Origin: Pelagicoccus sp. SDUM812002
Lineage (GTDB): Bacteria > Verrucomicrobiota > Verrucomicrobiia > Opitutales > Opitutaceae
NCBI RefSeq assembly: GCF_031127835.1
Contig: NZ_JARXHX010000006.1
Coordinates: 124,001-188,000 of the forward strand
Length of the DNA stretch: 64,000 nucleotides
Direction: 5' to 3'
Shown here: one piece after another, positions 21,763 through 30,473 of the stretch
Position numbering within the stretch: the stretch's first letter is position 1
How the letters are laid out: the number at the start of each line of letters is the position of its first letter
Program-made: the position numbers and the translations under genes
Notes under the pieces: generated by a model
The model's input: only the letters and a program-made list of their open reading frames with translations
What the model was told of the DNA's origin: nothing
The model's database searches: none

Positions 21763-21807
21763 CGCAAGTAGCCGAGCTACAAGCGTCACTACCTAAAACT
21801 CAGATCA
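21763..21807 (+). promoter_or_regulatory. Conserved 45-nt leader of porin 1 with small dyad
   Basis: The last 45 bases before the start codon are nearly identical to those before porin 2. They contain GTAGCcgaGCTAC (21768-21780), which in the other copy is GTAGCttaGCTAC: only the loop differs. There is no Shine-Dalgarno near the ATG. The element may act in mRNA stability or translation, or simply reflect recent duplication. Confidence 0.45.
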
Positions 21808-22782
21808 ATGAACAAACTACTAAGTCTAACCGCGGCCGGAGCGCTACTCACTAGCTCCACCATCTACGGCCAGATCGAAATCAACGAAAACCTGTCTGTT
21901 ACAGGTTTCCTAGACATGTCGCTCTTCCACGCTGACAACAATGACGGTGATTCGACATCGTTTGACCTTGATCAGATGGAACTCGATTTCCTTTTCTCTT
22001 TCGACGAGATCACCGCGCAGGTTGACCTCGACTACCAACGCGGCGACGCTAACGAGATCGATCTCGAGCAAGCGTTCCTCACCTATGACCTCGGCGAAGG
22101 AACCTCCGTCACCGCTGGTAAGTTCCTCAGCTACATGGGCTGGGAAACTGCAGAGCCTACCGGTCTCTACCAGTACTCGTACGCGTACGGCACGACTATC
22201 CCTGGCTACCACAACGGCGTGAGCATAGACTTCAGCGACGACTGGGGCTCTATCGGACTCGCTCTCGTTGACTCTGTCTACGACGACGACGGTTCCATCA
22301 ATGGAGACGATCCTTTCGAGGTTGGCGCTGAGGCCAAGCTCGTCCTCACACCTGCTGAAGGCTGGACGTTTTTCCTCGGTTACGGTCTCGATTCCGCTGA
22401 CAATGGTGGCGTAGATCGCGAGCTCATCAACTTCTGGGGCTCATACGAAGTAGGTTCTTCCACCTTCGCAGCTGAGTACAACGTGTACACAGATGGTTTC
22501 CGTGACATCGACCAGTGGCTTCTCATGTACTCCGTCGCAGTAGGCGACAAGGGTACTTTCACAGCTCGTATCAGCAACGACAAGCGCGACTACGAGAGCC
22601 AAATGGCATCTGCGATGGTCGGTTCTGGACAATTGGAAGACGAAGATACCAAGTACACCCTCGCTTACATCCATGCAGTGAACGACAACTTGGCGATCGT
22701 TAGCGAAATTAGCGAAGTGGATATGGGTTCTTGGAGAGGCAGCTCTACAGAGTACGCACTCGAAGCACTCTTCACATTCTAG
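21808..22782 (+). CDS. Outer-membrane beta-barrel porin-like protein 1
   Basis: A 324-residue secreted protein with signal peptide MNKLLSLTAAGALLTSSTIYG. Alternating strand-like stretches follow (LSVTGFLDMSLFH, EITAQVDLDYQRGD, SVTAGKFLSYMGWE), and the terminal strand ends YALEALFTF. A final Phe is the usual BAM recognition signal. The protein is acidic with Asp-rich loops and resembles porins that take up small solutes; no substrate can be named. It has a tandem paralog 560 bp downstream. A terminator follows at 22810-22844, and a sigma-54 type promoter precedes it, so expression is probably conditional. Confidence 0.8.
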   Translation: MNKLLSLTAAGALLTSSTIYGQIEINENLSVTGFLDMSLFHADNNDGDSTSFDLDQMELDFLFSFDEITAQVDLDYQRGDANEIDLEQAFLTYDLGEGTSVTAGKFLSYMGWETAEPTGLYQYSYAYGTTIPGYHNGVSIDFSDDWGSIGLALVDSVYDDDGSINGDDPFEVGAEAKLVLTPAEGWTFFLGYGLDSADNGGVDRELINFWGSYEVGSSTFAAEYNVYTDGFRDIDQWLLMYSVAVGDKGTFTARISNDKRDYESQMASAMVGSGQLEDEDTKYTLAYIHAVNDNLAIVSEISEVDMGSWRGSSTEYALEALFTF

Positions 22783-22809
22783 TTCACTAAACTAGCATAT
22801 TATTTCTGG

Positions 22810-22844
22810 ATAGCCTCTACCTTTCGGTAGGGGCTATTTTTTTT
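22810..22844 (+). terminator. Rho-independent terminator of porin 1
   Basis: ATAGCCTCTACC pairs with GGTAGGGGCTAT around a TTTC loop, followed by a run of at least seven T. It lies 27 bp after the porin 1 stop codon, so the two porin genes are separately transcribed. Confidence 0.92.
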
Positions 22845-23157
22845 AGAATCTCGATACCAGCAGGCTGCACAAGTAACGAACATGTCGATGAAGAAACCAG
22901 CGTCCCAAGCGGGACCGACGTAACCGCGTTACTTGGCACTGGAAGGCTCGTCGTCGGCAAATAGGCAGGCGGATAGAGACCCTACTAGGTGCTCTACCGA
23001 GTTCCCCCATGAAGCGAGCCATCTATACTCTCTGCGGCGAAATCAAATGCACCTAAAACAGAGCTCCCCGGCGAAGAAGCGCTAATTGATGGCACCAACG
23101 AGTTAGGTTCCATCCCGAACTTTGAGGGCCCAACGTTACAGAATATCCCTTATGCTA

Positions 23158-23184
23158 TGCATGAATTTGAGCAGAAATTTTCAT
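23158..23184 (+). promoter_or_regulatory. Conserved upstream box, candidate enhancer-binding site, copy 2
   Basis: Identical 27-bp block to 21623-21649 and again 40 bp before the -24/-12 element. The sequences on either side are not conserved, which supports selection on the box itself. Confidence 0.5.
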
Positions 23185-23223
23185 AACTGGGGAAATTAGG
23201 GAAATTTTTGTCATCATCAAGGG

Positions 23224-23240
23224 TTGGCAATTAATTTGCT
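23224..23240 (+). promoter_or_regulatory. Sigma-54 type -24/-12 promoter of porin 2
   Basis: The same 17 bases as the promoter of porin 1, TTGGCAATTAATTTGCT. It ends 103 bp before the ATG, exactly as in the first copy. The predicted transcript start is near 23250. Confidence 0.65.
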
Positions 23241-23297
23241 AAAACCGCGAGTCGTTCGAAATTGATTTCCTGCCGACTTTTCACATATCACTCTCAT

Positions 23298-23342
23298 CGC
23301 AAGTAGCTTAGCTACAAGCGTCACTACCTAAAACTCAGATCA
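23298..23342 (+). promoter_or_regulatory. Conserved 45-nt leader of porin 2 with small dyad
   Basis: Near-identical to 21763-21807. The dyad GTAGCttaGCTAC (23303-23315) keeps its stem while its three-base loop differs from the first copy. Confidence 0.45.
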
Positions 23343-24287
23343 ATGAACAAACTACTAAGTCTAACTGCAGCAGGTACGCTGCTCACCAGCTCTGCCCTTC
23401 ACGGCCAGATCGAAATCAACGAAAACCTGTCTGTGACAGGCTTCCTTGACATGTCGCTCTTCCATGCTGACACCGACGACGGCGATTCCACTTCGTTCGA
23501 TTTGGATCAGATGGAGATCGATTTCCTCTTCTCTTTCGACGAGATCACTGCCCAGGTCGACCTCGACTACCAACGCGGCGACGCTAACGAGATCGATCTC
23601 GAGCAAGCGTTTCTCACCTACGACCTCGGCGAAGGCACTTCCATCACTGCCGGCAAGTTCCTCAGTTACATGGGTTGGGAAACTGCAGAGCCAACAGGCC
23701 TCTACCAGTACTCTTACGCCTACGGAACAACCATCCCTGGCTACCACAATGGCGTAACAATCGACTTCAGCGACGACTGGGGCTCCCTTGGACTCGCGCT
23801 CGTTGACTCGGTATACGACGATGACGGTTCCATCAACAGTGACGCTGACGACTTCGATATGGGTATCGAAACCAAGCTCGTTCTCACTCCTGCAGACGGA
23901 TGGACAGTGTTCCTCGGCTACGCCGTCGATTCCGCAAACGCTGGTGGAGAAGACCGCGAACTCGTCAACCTCTGGGCTTCCTACGAATTTGGGGCATCCA
24001 CAATCGCAGCTGAAGTCAACGATTACTCGGACGGTATGACTGAAATCAATCAGTGGTTGCTCATGTACTCTGTTGCTACCGGTGACAAGGGCACATTCAC
24101 CGCTCGTGTTAGCGGCAACGACGTACGCGAAGGTACTAGCTTGGACAACCAGGATTTCAAGAAGTACACCGCTGCCTACATTCACGCTGTTAACGACAAC
24201 CTCGCTATCGTGTCAGAAGTAAGCCAGATTGACTACTTCACCGGCGACGCGACAGAGTTCGCTCTCGAAGCACTCTTCACTTTCTAG
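23343..24287 (+). CDS. Outer-membrane beta-barrel porin-like protein 2
   Basis: A 314-residue paralog of the preceding gene. Signal peptide and the first about 165 residues are almost the same (LSVTGFLDMSLFHAD, YQRGDANEIDLEQAFLTYDL). The C-terminal half differs more (DADDFDMGIETKLVLTPADG, NDVREGTSLDNQDFKKYTAA). It also ends in a strand with terminal Phe (FALEALFTF). Divergence confined mainly to the C-terminal half suggests altered loops or substrate, with a shared export signal. It has its own sigma-54 type promoter and its own terminator. Confidence 0.8.
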   Translation: MNKLLSLTAAGTLLTSSALHGQIEINENLSVTGFLDMSLFHADTDDGDSTSFDLDQMEIDFLFSFDEITAQVDLDYQRGDANEIDLEQAFLTYDLGEGTSITAGKFLSYMGWETAEPTGLYQYSYAYGTTIPGYHNGVTIDFSDDWGSLGLALVDSVYDDDGSINSDADDFDMGIETKLVLTPADGWTVFLGYAVDSANAGGEDRELVNLWASYEFGASTIAAEVNDYSDGMTEINQWLLMYSVATGDKGTFTARVSGNDVREGTSLDNQDFKKYTAAYIHAVNDNLAIVSEVSQIDYFTGDATEFALEALFTF

Positions 24288-24314
24288 TTGGTATAACTAA
24301 AAGCTTCTAAGGAC

Positions 24315-24343
24315 GCCTCCACCGTATTGGTGGAGGCTTTTTT
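24315..24343 (+). terminator. Rho-independent terminator of porin 2
   Basis: GCCTCCACC / GGTGGAGGC with a five-base loop, then six T. It lies about 27 bp after the stop codon. Confidence 0.92.
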
Positions 24344-24463
24344 GTATAAGCTAATTGGCTACAAGCTAAAAACGTAATTTTCATATCACCCAGCCCAATC
24401 CCTTGAATCCAAGCGCAAAAGCCCGAGCACAGAGCGCCCCGCCTGGACAACGCAGTTTATTCA

Positions 24464-24493
24464 CAAAAAAAGCCCCGATGCTCAATCGAGGCC
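24464..24493 (-). terminator. Rho-independent terminator of the urt operon
   Basis: Reading leftward, GCCTCGAT and ATCGGGGC pair over eight positions, with one G-U wobble that works only on this strand. They are followed by seven T. It lies 27 bp after the urtE stop. Confidence 0.8.
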
Positions 24494-24519
24494 TACTCTA
24501 TTTTAATCGAGGTGAGAAA

Positions 24520-25275
24520 TTAAACCGTCAGGTACTTCGCTACCATTGCGTCATCGAGCTTAGCAATGTCTCCCTTCTGCACCACCGATCCACGTTCGAG
24601 TATATAGAAGCTCTCACACGCGTTTCGCGCAAAATCGATGTACTGCTCAACGAGTATCACGCTCATCTCTCCCTGTTTTCTAATCGCGTAGATTGCGTCT
24701 TCGATCTGATCGATTATGGATGGCTGAATACCTTCCGTCGGCTCATCGAGAATCAAAAGCTTAGGCTTCAGCAACAGAGCGCGCCCAATAGCTAACTGCT
24801 GCTGCTGGCCCCCACTAAGCACTCCACCCTTCCTCTTTATCATATCCTTGAGGACTGGAAAAAGTTCGTAGACAGATTCTAGGCGGGCCTCGGCATCCTT
24901 ACCCGCGTTGGCCACACGTAGGCTCACGTTGAGGTTCTCCCAAACGGTGAGCCCTGGAAAGATATCACGGCCTTGCGGGACGTAGCCGATTCCTAATCGC
25001 GCTCTAGCATCTGATGGCATCTTGTGGATCATCTCACCAGTAAACTCAATTGTGCCTACCTTGGTAGCTACTAAGCCCAGAATCGTGTTGAGCAAGGTCG
25101 TCTTACCTGTTCCATTTCGACCCAGCAAAGCGACGGCCTTCTTCTCGGGGACGTCAATCGAAACACCTTTCAGGATCATCGACTCATCGTATCCCGCACA
25201 AACGTCTCTAACAGAAAGGAGCATCGAATCCTTTTGCGGCACGGTTCCTGCTACTTCTTCCACTTGTGTATCCAT
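24520..25275 (-). CDS. urtE: Urea ABC transporter ATPase UrtE
   Basis: One of the two ATPases driving the urea importer. Walker A is GRNGTGKTTL, the signature is LSGGQQQQLAIGRALL, and Walker B is LLILDEPTEGIQPSII, wording characteristic of UrtE within the LivF-like group. It has an N-terminal extension of about 18 residues before the ABC core (251 residues in all). It is the last gene of urtABCDE and is followed by a terminator. Confidence 0.93.
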   Translation of the reverse strand: MDTQVEEVAGTVPQKDSMLLSVRDVCAGYDESMILKGVSIDVPEKKAVALLGRNGTGKTTLLNTILGLVATKVGTIEFTGEMIHKMPSDARARLGIGYVPQGRDIFPGLTVWENLNVSLRVANAGKDAEARLESVYELFPVLKDMIKRKGGVLSGGQQQQLAIGRALLLKPKLLILDEPTEGIQPSIIDQIEDAIYAIRKQGEMSVILVEQYIDFARNACESFYILERGSVVQKGDIAKLDDAMVAKYLTV

Positions 25276-25287
25276 TTTTCGAATCTC

Positions 25288-26079
25288 CTAGTGTTTACGA
25301 GTTTGGCGACCGAGATAGACCTCAATTACCTGAGGATCGCTCTTGACGAAATCGAAGCTTCCTTCCTTGAGCACGTGACCTTGGTGCAACACCGTTACGC
25401 GACTCGCAATCTGACGTACGAACTCCATATCGTGCTCGATCACGATCAAACTGTGCTTTCCCTGTAGACTGAGTAACAGCTCTCCTGTTCGCTCCGTTTC
25501 TTCGTCGCTCATACCAGCAGCAGGCTCGTCGACCAACATGATCTTCGGGTCCTGAGCGAGCAGCATCCCAATTTCCAGCCACTGTTTCTGGCCGTGAGAG
25601 AGAGCTCCGGCTAAATCTTCGGCGTGCTTCACTAGGCGAATAGTCTCTAGTACGCTGTAGATCTTATCACGATCTGCTGGTTTTTCTCGATAGAAGAGAG
25701 AGTGAAAAATCCCTCGCTCACCTGAGAGCGAGAGCTTCAAGTTGTCATAGACCGTGTGCGAGCTGTAGACCGTTGGATTTTGGAACTTACGCCCGATACC
25801 GAGCTGGCTAACATCATGTTCCCTCACACGGGTAAGGTCGACATCCTGTCCATTGTCCAAATGGAATTGAATCTTTCCCGCGTCGGGTTTGGTACGAGCC
25901 GTGATCAAATCCATGAAGGTACTCTTTCCTGCCCCGTTAGGACCGATCACCGTGCGTAGCTCGCCTTCGCGAAGATAAAAATTCAGATCGTTGATGGCTT
26001 TGAATCCGTCGAACGACTTTTCAACACCTTCAACGCTGAGTATGAGAGATGTATGCTTTTCCGGAGGTATGTGAGCCAT
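25288..26079 (-). CDS. urtD: Urea ABC transporter ATPase UrtD
   Basis: The second ATPase subunit (LivG-like, 263 residues). Walker A is GPNGAGKSTFMDLIT; the signature ALSHGQKQWLEIGMLL, with SHGQ in place of SGGQ, is typical of UrtD. Walker B is IMLVDEPAAGMSDEE. Its start overlaps the urtC stop by one base (TAATG), and urtE begins 12 bp after its stop. Confidence 0.93.
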   Translation of the reverse strand: MAHIPPEKHTSLILSVEGVEKSFDGFKAINDLNFYLREGELRTVIGPNGAGKSTFMDLITARTKPDAGKIQFHLDNGQDVDLTRVREHDVSQLGIGRKFQNPTVYSSHTVYDNLKLSLSGERGIFHSLFYREKPADRDKIYSVLETIRLVKHAEDLAGALSHGQKQWLEIGMLLAQDPKIMLVDEPAAGMSDEETERTGELLLSLQGKHSLIVIEHDMEFVRQIASRVTVLHQGHVLKEGSFDFVKSDPQVIEVYLGRQTRKH

Positions 26080-27224
26080 TAGGAAGCAGGGGTTGCCGAT
26101 GTTGAATTATTGCCACGAATACGTGCCAAAACAGGAGCGAGCTGCTTTGGCAGCCCGACTAGGCCATTTGGCATGAAGAGCACCACGAGCATGAAAATCG
26201 CCCCCAGGATTATTAACCAGCTATCTGGATAGGCACGCGTCGTGTAGCTCTTGATGATGTTCACTACGATTGCTCCGATGATTGGACCAAATTTCGTACC
26301 GCGGCCGCCGAGAGCCACCCAAACGACCACGTCGAGCGACTTGGCTGGCGTCATTTCGTTAGCGTTGATGCCACCAACTTGCGGCACATAAAAGGCCCCC
26401 GCGATGCCGGCCACCATGGATGTACCTACGAAAATAAGCATTTTGTAGGTCGTCGTTGAATACCCAGAAAAACGCACTCGATTTTCACTATCCCTGATCG
26501 CTTGCTGCACCTTCCCAAACTTAGTTTTCAACAACCAAGCGATGATGAGGTAAACAACCAGCATCAGGATCGCGCTCATCACGAAAATCCAACGCTGCGT
26601 CGAGGCAGCGTTAACGTCGTATCCAAATATCTCCTTAAAGTCAGTCAGACCATTATTACCTCCAAAGAGGATGAAATTGTTACCGAACAAGTCCAAGTTG
26701 TTCTTAAAGAAGAAGAGACTCGCCGCGTAGGTGAGAGCCTGAGTCAAAATCGAAAAATACACACCTTTAATCCGTGAGCGGAAAGCGAGGAAGCCGAAGA
26801 CAAAGGCTAAAACGCCAGGTACAAGCATCGTCGCTGCGATCGCAAATGCTCCATTCTCGAAGGGAGCCCAATACCACGGTAAGGCGGTGTACCCTTGGAA
26901 ATCCATGAAGTCAGGTAGTGCCGTGTTGTAGACGTCGTCTACCCCTATATGCAGCATCAGGTACATACCAAACGCATACGCGCCCAGGGCGAAGAACAAG
27001 CTCTGACAAAGGCAGAGCAAACCCGTGTATCCCCACAGCAAATTCAAGCTCATCGCCATAACCGCATAGGTTACGTATTTGCCCCACAACGACAGTTGAA
27101 AGGACGAAAAGTGCAGAGCGCTTCCGTCTGGGAAAAAAGCGTTCATTGCGGGCAAAATAAGCAACAGCACTACGCAAGCGCCTAGGTATCCGCCGAACTC
27201 TATTTTGTTATCAAAAAGCTTCAT
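26079..27224 (-). CDS. urtC: Urea ABC transporter permease UrtC
   Basis: A 381-residue branched-chain-amino-acid-type permease with about ten hydrophobic segments. The block [20 protein letters not shown] and the conserved [18 protein letters not shown] are typical of LivM/UrtC proteins. It pairs with UrtB to form the membrane channel. It is third in the operon, 18 bp after urtB. Confidence 0.92.
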   Translation of the reverse strand: MKLFDNKIEFGGYLGACVVLLLILPAMNAFFPDGSALHFSSFQLSLWGKYVTYAVMAMSLNLLWGYTGLLCLCQSLFFALGAYAFGMYLMLHIGVDDVYNTALPDFMDFQGYTALPWYWAPFENGAFAIAATMLVPGVLAFVFGFLAFRSRIKGVYFSILTQALTYAASLFFFKNNLDLFGNNFILFGGNNGLTDFKEIFGYDVNAASTQRWIFVMSAILMLVVYLIIAWLLKTKFGKVQQAIRDSENRVRFSGYSTTTYKMLIFVGTSMVAGIAGAFYVPQVGGINANEMTPAKSLDVVVWVALGGRGTKFGPIIGAIVVNIIKSYTTRAYPDSWLIILGAIFMLVVLFMPNGLVGLPKQLAPVLARIRGNNSTSATPAS

Positions 27225-27242
27225 TGTCGAAATCCCTCCGTA

Positions 27243-28868
27243 TTAGTCGTCCATGCTTCGAGATTTCGTGGGAAAAATGCCACCCGGCTTCCACTGCAGG
27301 AAGAGGATAATCACACCCAACACGATGATCTTGCCCATAACAGGGCCCAAGAGGGGCTGTAAGAACTGGTCGAATACACCAATCCCCATTGCAGAAATAC
27401 CGGCTCCTAGAAGATTGCCGACTCCACCGACGACCACCACCATGAAGCTGTCGACGATGTATGCCTGCCCCATAGTCGGTCCTACATTGCCGATCTGTGT
27501 CAACACCGCTCCGGCCATGGCCGCAAGCCCACAGCCAAAGGCAAAGGTCATGGAATTAACACGGCTTACCGGAATACCCAAACTCGACGCCATGTTGCGA
27601 TTCTGCATCACCGCACGGATGTAGAGGCCAAGGTTTGTCTTGGTGAGAAGCAGCCAAGTCAGAACGCACACGAAACCAGCAAACGCGATCGCAAATAGAC
27701 GGGCGTAGCTCATAGATATTCCCGCGTATTCAAAGTTCCCTAACAACAGATCAGGATTAGCTACCTGCACATTCGCTGCTCCGAACTTCAAGCGGAAGGC
27801 TTGGCGCATCACCATAGAAAGACCCCAAGTCGCAAGCAGCGATTCGAGCGGGCGCTTGTAAAGGAAGCGGAAGAACCCTTTTTCCAAGAGAAATCCTATT
27901 CCTCCCGCCACGAGAAAGCTAACCGGTATCGATACCCAGAAAAACCATTGAAATGCTGCCGATCCTTCCCCGAACCAATCCGAAAAGTAACCTTGCACGA
28001 CGAAACAGGTGTATCCGCCGATCGCAATGAACTCGCCGTGCGCCATGTTGATGATTCCCATCAAGCCAAAGGTTATAGCGAGACCAAACGAAACCATTAA
28101 AAGGACGCTTCCGGTGCTTAAGCCGCGAAAGAAGCTTCCCGCGTGTTTCAGCAACTCCTCGTGGTCGGCGATTTCTTGAGACGCCTTTTGGGCTGCGGCC
28201 AAAAGCGCTTCATCGCCCGCTTCCTTGGCAGAATCCACAATTGCTAAAATCTTATCCTTGGCCCGGATCGAGTGGAGCTCACCCAATCGTGCAATCGCTT
28301 CAATCAATTCTTCCTGCGTCTCTGCGTTCGCGAGCAGGCTGATCATGATCGACTCCTCGAAGGCTTTCTTGGCAGTCCCATTTCGCTCAACCTCGAAACG
28401 CTTGCGGAGCTCGGGCAGGTATTCCGGATCCTGGCTTGCCCCTAACTTCAGGGCCGCATCAACCCTAGTATTCACGTCCTTCGAGGCCAAACCGATCGTA
28501 TCGGTGACCCGAGTCAACAGACGGCGGAGCTGTCGTGGCGCTCTATTTTTTTCTAGCGACTCATAAACAGCGTTGCTAATTTGGATCACTTCGCCTGTTG
28601 CGACGCGCACGTACTTTCCGGATACAGCTTGGATCAGAATCAGTTCCGAGCCTTCTGGCTCGTACTCACGAATTTCGCCAACTCGCCATGCGTCGACAAA
28701 TGCGGTTACATATTCGTCGCCAGAGTCGGCGAGGATTTGCAGTGTAGCTTCTTGGTCTTCTACTCGCTCTAGGGCGAGGTCTTCAAGTAGCATTCGGATT
28801 TCCCCTGTTTCGACAGCACCCACAAGCGCAGTCCAAACAAGAGAAAAAAGCAGAAAGGCTTTCTTCAT
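27243..28868 (-). CDS. urtB: Urea ABC transporter permease UrtB with N-terminal periplasmic domain
   Basis: A 541-residue permease. The C-terminal half (about 260-541) is a LivH-type channel: FGLAITFGLMGIINMAHGE, QNRNMASSLGIPVSRVNSMT, VDSFMVVVVGGVGNLLGAG. The N-terminal 250 residues follow a signal peptide (MKKAFLLFSLVWTALVGAVE) and are helical, HEAT-like; this extension is a known feature of UrtB proteins. I chose the ATG at 28868 because it begins the signal peptide; an upstream in-frame ATG at 28952 adds a non-signal-like leader. Confidence 0.93.
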   Translation of the reverse strand: MKKAFLLFSLVWTALVGAVETGEIRMLLEDLALERVEDQEATLQILADSGDEYVTAFVDAWRVGEIREYEPEGSELILIQAVSGKYVRVATGEVIQISNAVYESLEKNRAPRQLRRLLTRVTDTIGLASKDVNTRVDAALKLGASQDPEYLPELRKRFEVERNGTAKKAFEESIMISLLANAETQEELIEAIARLGELHSIRAKDKILAIVDSAKEAGDEALLAAAQKASQEIADHEELLKHAGSFFRGLSTGSVLLMVSFGLAITFGLMGIINMAHGEFIAIGGYTCFVVQGYFSDWFGEGSAAFQWFFWVSIPVSFLVAGGIGFLLEKGFFRFLYKRPLESLLATWGLSMVMRQAFRLKFGAANVQVANPDLLLGNFEYAGISMSYARLFAIAFAGFVCVLTWLLLTKTNLGLYIRAVMQNRNMASSLGIPVSRVNSMTFAFGCGLAAMAGAVLTQIGNVGPTMGQAYIVDSFMVVVVGGVGNLLGAGISAMGIGVFDQFLQPLLGPVMGKIIVLGVIILFLQWKPGGIFPTKSRSMDD

Positions 28869-28915
28869 TGGAGGGAGGAGAGAGGAAATTGGTAGAGGGA
28901 GAAAAACAATGGACC

Positions 28916-28945
28916 CGCCTGGCCTAAGGGGGTTGAGGCCGGGCG
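28916..28945 (-). terminator. Hairpin between urtA and urtB, possible attenuator
   Basis: On the leftward strand CGCCCGGCCT and AGGCCAGGCG can pair at nine of ten positions around a ten-base loop. About 10 nt later a TTTTT run occurs. It sits in the 108 bp gap after the substrate-binding protein gene, where a partial terminator or RNA-stabilising stem often boosts the binding protein relative to the permease. Efficiency is unknown. Confidence 0.4.
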
Positions 28946-28976
28946 AGCCCACGTAAGTTCAAAAGAGCTAAACGAA

Positions 28977-30224
28977 CTAGAAGGTACCCTTCAAGAATGG
29001 CTCGCCGTACACATCTTCGAAGGATTCGAGAATTTCGAATTGTCCATCTTCGAGAATTTCACCGATGTAGACGTTCTTTGTGAGGTGACGATTTTCCTGA
29101 GTAGTTACGGTGCCGCCTGGACCGTCGAAGGAGATACCCTTCTCGAGCTCAGCGTTTACCGCATCTACGTCAAAGGTACCTGCTGCTTCGACAGCTGCCT
29201 TCCAAAGGTATACACCGTCGTAGGAAAGAACCATCGGGGAACAAGTCACACGACCCTCCTTTTGAACGCTAGATGGTGCCTTCGTTTTCAGCCATTCTTG
29301 GAAGTTTTCGACAAACTTCTCATTGGCAGGAGTGTCAAGAGACATGAAGTATGTCCAGCAACCAAGGTGCCCGACCAAGTCAGCGGTCGGCAGGCTCCGA
29401 AACTCGTCCTCAGAAAGCGAATACGAAACGATTGGGCAATCGTCGGCAGTCAAACCGGAGGCAGCGATTTCCTTAAAGAAGGATACGTTAGAGTCACCAT
29501 TGATGGTATTGAGTACAGCTGCGTCGCCACCTGCCGCGAAGGACTTGATATCTGCAACAATCTGCTGGTAGTCGGTGTGGCTAAACGGAGTGTACTTACC
29601 AGCAGAAATCACTTCGCCGTTTTCCTTGCGGAGACCGCCACCAATATTTTCCTCAGGGATACCCTTTGACTTCAAGTACTCGAAAAGGACGAGATTGGTA
29701 GTCTGCGGATATACGTAGTCAGTGCCGATAAGGTAGAACTTGGTGTATCCTTCCTCGAGAAGGAAGTCTACCGCAGGAATTGCCTGCTGATTGACCGCTT
29801 CCGCCGTGTAGAAGATATTTGGAGACATTTCCTCCCCTTCGTACTGAACTGGGTAGAAAAGAAGACCGTTGTATTTCTCGTAAACAGGAAGAACGAACTT
29901 GCGGCTTACAGAGGTCCAGCATCCAAACGTCGCAGCAACCTTATCTTGGGCAAGCAACTGCTCCGCCTTTTCGGCGAAGGTCGGCCAGTCGGATGCGCCG
30001 TCCACGACAACGGGTTCGATCATCTTACCGAGAACGCCCCCGGATGCATTAATCTCGTCGAACGTGAAGAGCAAAATGTCACGAAGCGACGTTTCACTGA
30101 TTGCCATAGTGCCACTTAGTGAGTGGAGAACGCCGACCTTGACTGTGTCTTGGGCGAGAAGCGACGAGGAGAACAAAGCGGCCGCTGAAGCGAGACCGAG
30201 GGTTAGTTTTTTAACTTCCTTCAT
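28977..30224 (-). CDS. urtA: Urea ABC transporter substrate-binding protein UrtA
   Basis: A 415-residue periplasmic binding protein with signal peptide ([18 protein letters not shown]). Characteristic UrtA/AmiC-type segments are [52 protein letters not shown] and [14 protein letters not shown]. It captures urea (or a short amide) for the UrtBC channel. It is first in the leftward operon, about 75 nt downstream of the predicted transcript start from the sigma-54 type promoter at 30310-30326. Confidence 0.94.
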   Translation of the reverse strand: MKEVKKLTLGLASAAALFSSSLLAQDTVKVGVLHSLSGTMAISETSLRDILLFTFDEINASGGVLGKMIEPVVVDGASDWPTFAEKAEQLLAQDKVAATFGCWTSVSRKFVLPVYEKYNGLLFYPVQYEGEEMSPNIFYTAEAVNQQAIPAVDFLLEEGYTKFYLIGTDYVYPQTTNLVLFEYLKSKGIPEENIGGGLRKENGEVISAGKYTPFSHTDYQQIVADIKSFAAGGDAAVLNTINGDSNVSFFKEIAASGLTADDCPIVSYSLSEDEFRSLPTADLVGHLGCWTYFMSLDTPANEKFVENFQEWLKTKAPSSVQKEGRVTCSPMVLSYDGVYLWKAAVEAAGTFDVDAVNAELEKGISFDGPGGTVTTQENRHLTKNVYIGEILEDGQFEILESFEDVYGEPFLKGTF

Positions 30225-30309
30225 TTGATGATATAATAGGAGGGTTTGGTGTTACATTTGAACAAGGCGTCACATCCATGTTGAGCAGAGATGCAAGTCC
30301 GGCTTAGGT

Positions 30310-30326
30310 AGCAACTGCTGGGCCAA
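30310..30326 (-). promoter_or_regulatory. Sigma-54 type promoter of urtABCDE
   Basis: Leftward, TTGGCCCAGCAGTTGCT matches YTGGCACGNNNNTTGCW with two mismatches, and the GG and GC doublets have the correct spacing of 12. The predicted start of transcription is near 30299, 75 nt before the urtA ATG. Confidence 0.6.
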
Positions 30327-30456
30327 CCTAGCGCTTTTTGTGAAAATCGTGTAACTCCATGAATTCCACGCATCCATCGTATTAATTTAGATCAATATTG
30401 AGCATACCTTTTTTTCAAAAAGTATTACCGCTGAGATAAAGCACTAACCTTGCTTC

Positions 30457-30473
30457 GTGGCTCAAAAATTGCT
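30457..30473 (+). promoter_or_regulatory. Sigma-54 type promoter of ureABCEFGD
   Basis: GTGGCTCAAAAATTGCT has TGGC, TTGC and the final T correctly spaced, with three mismatches to the consensus outside the invariant GG/GC pairs. The predicted start is near 30484, 78 nt before the ureA ATG. It is weaker than the urt element, but the divergent pair supports it. Confidence 0.5.

Larger units (their letters stand above)
21473..21807. other. gyrA-porin intergenic region
   Basis: The 335 bp include a GC-rich dyad (GGGCTTGGG / CCCAAAGCCC with a bulge, about 21502-21527) that may end the gyrA transcript but lacks a T-run. Further downstream come an A/T-rich conserved box, a sigma-54 type promoter and a conserved leader, listed separately. 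No reading frame is evident. Confidence 0.5.
22783..23342. other. Inter-porin region
   Basis: This 560 bp region contains the porin 1 terminator, then about 310 bp with no reading frame I can support. In it two adjacent short dyads stand out, GTCCCaagcGGGAC and GTAACcgcGTTAC (22902-22932). The promoter architecture of porin 2 follows. Outside the conserved boxes it shows no similarity to the region before porin 1. Confidence 0.5.
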
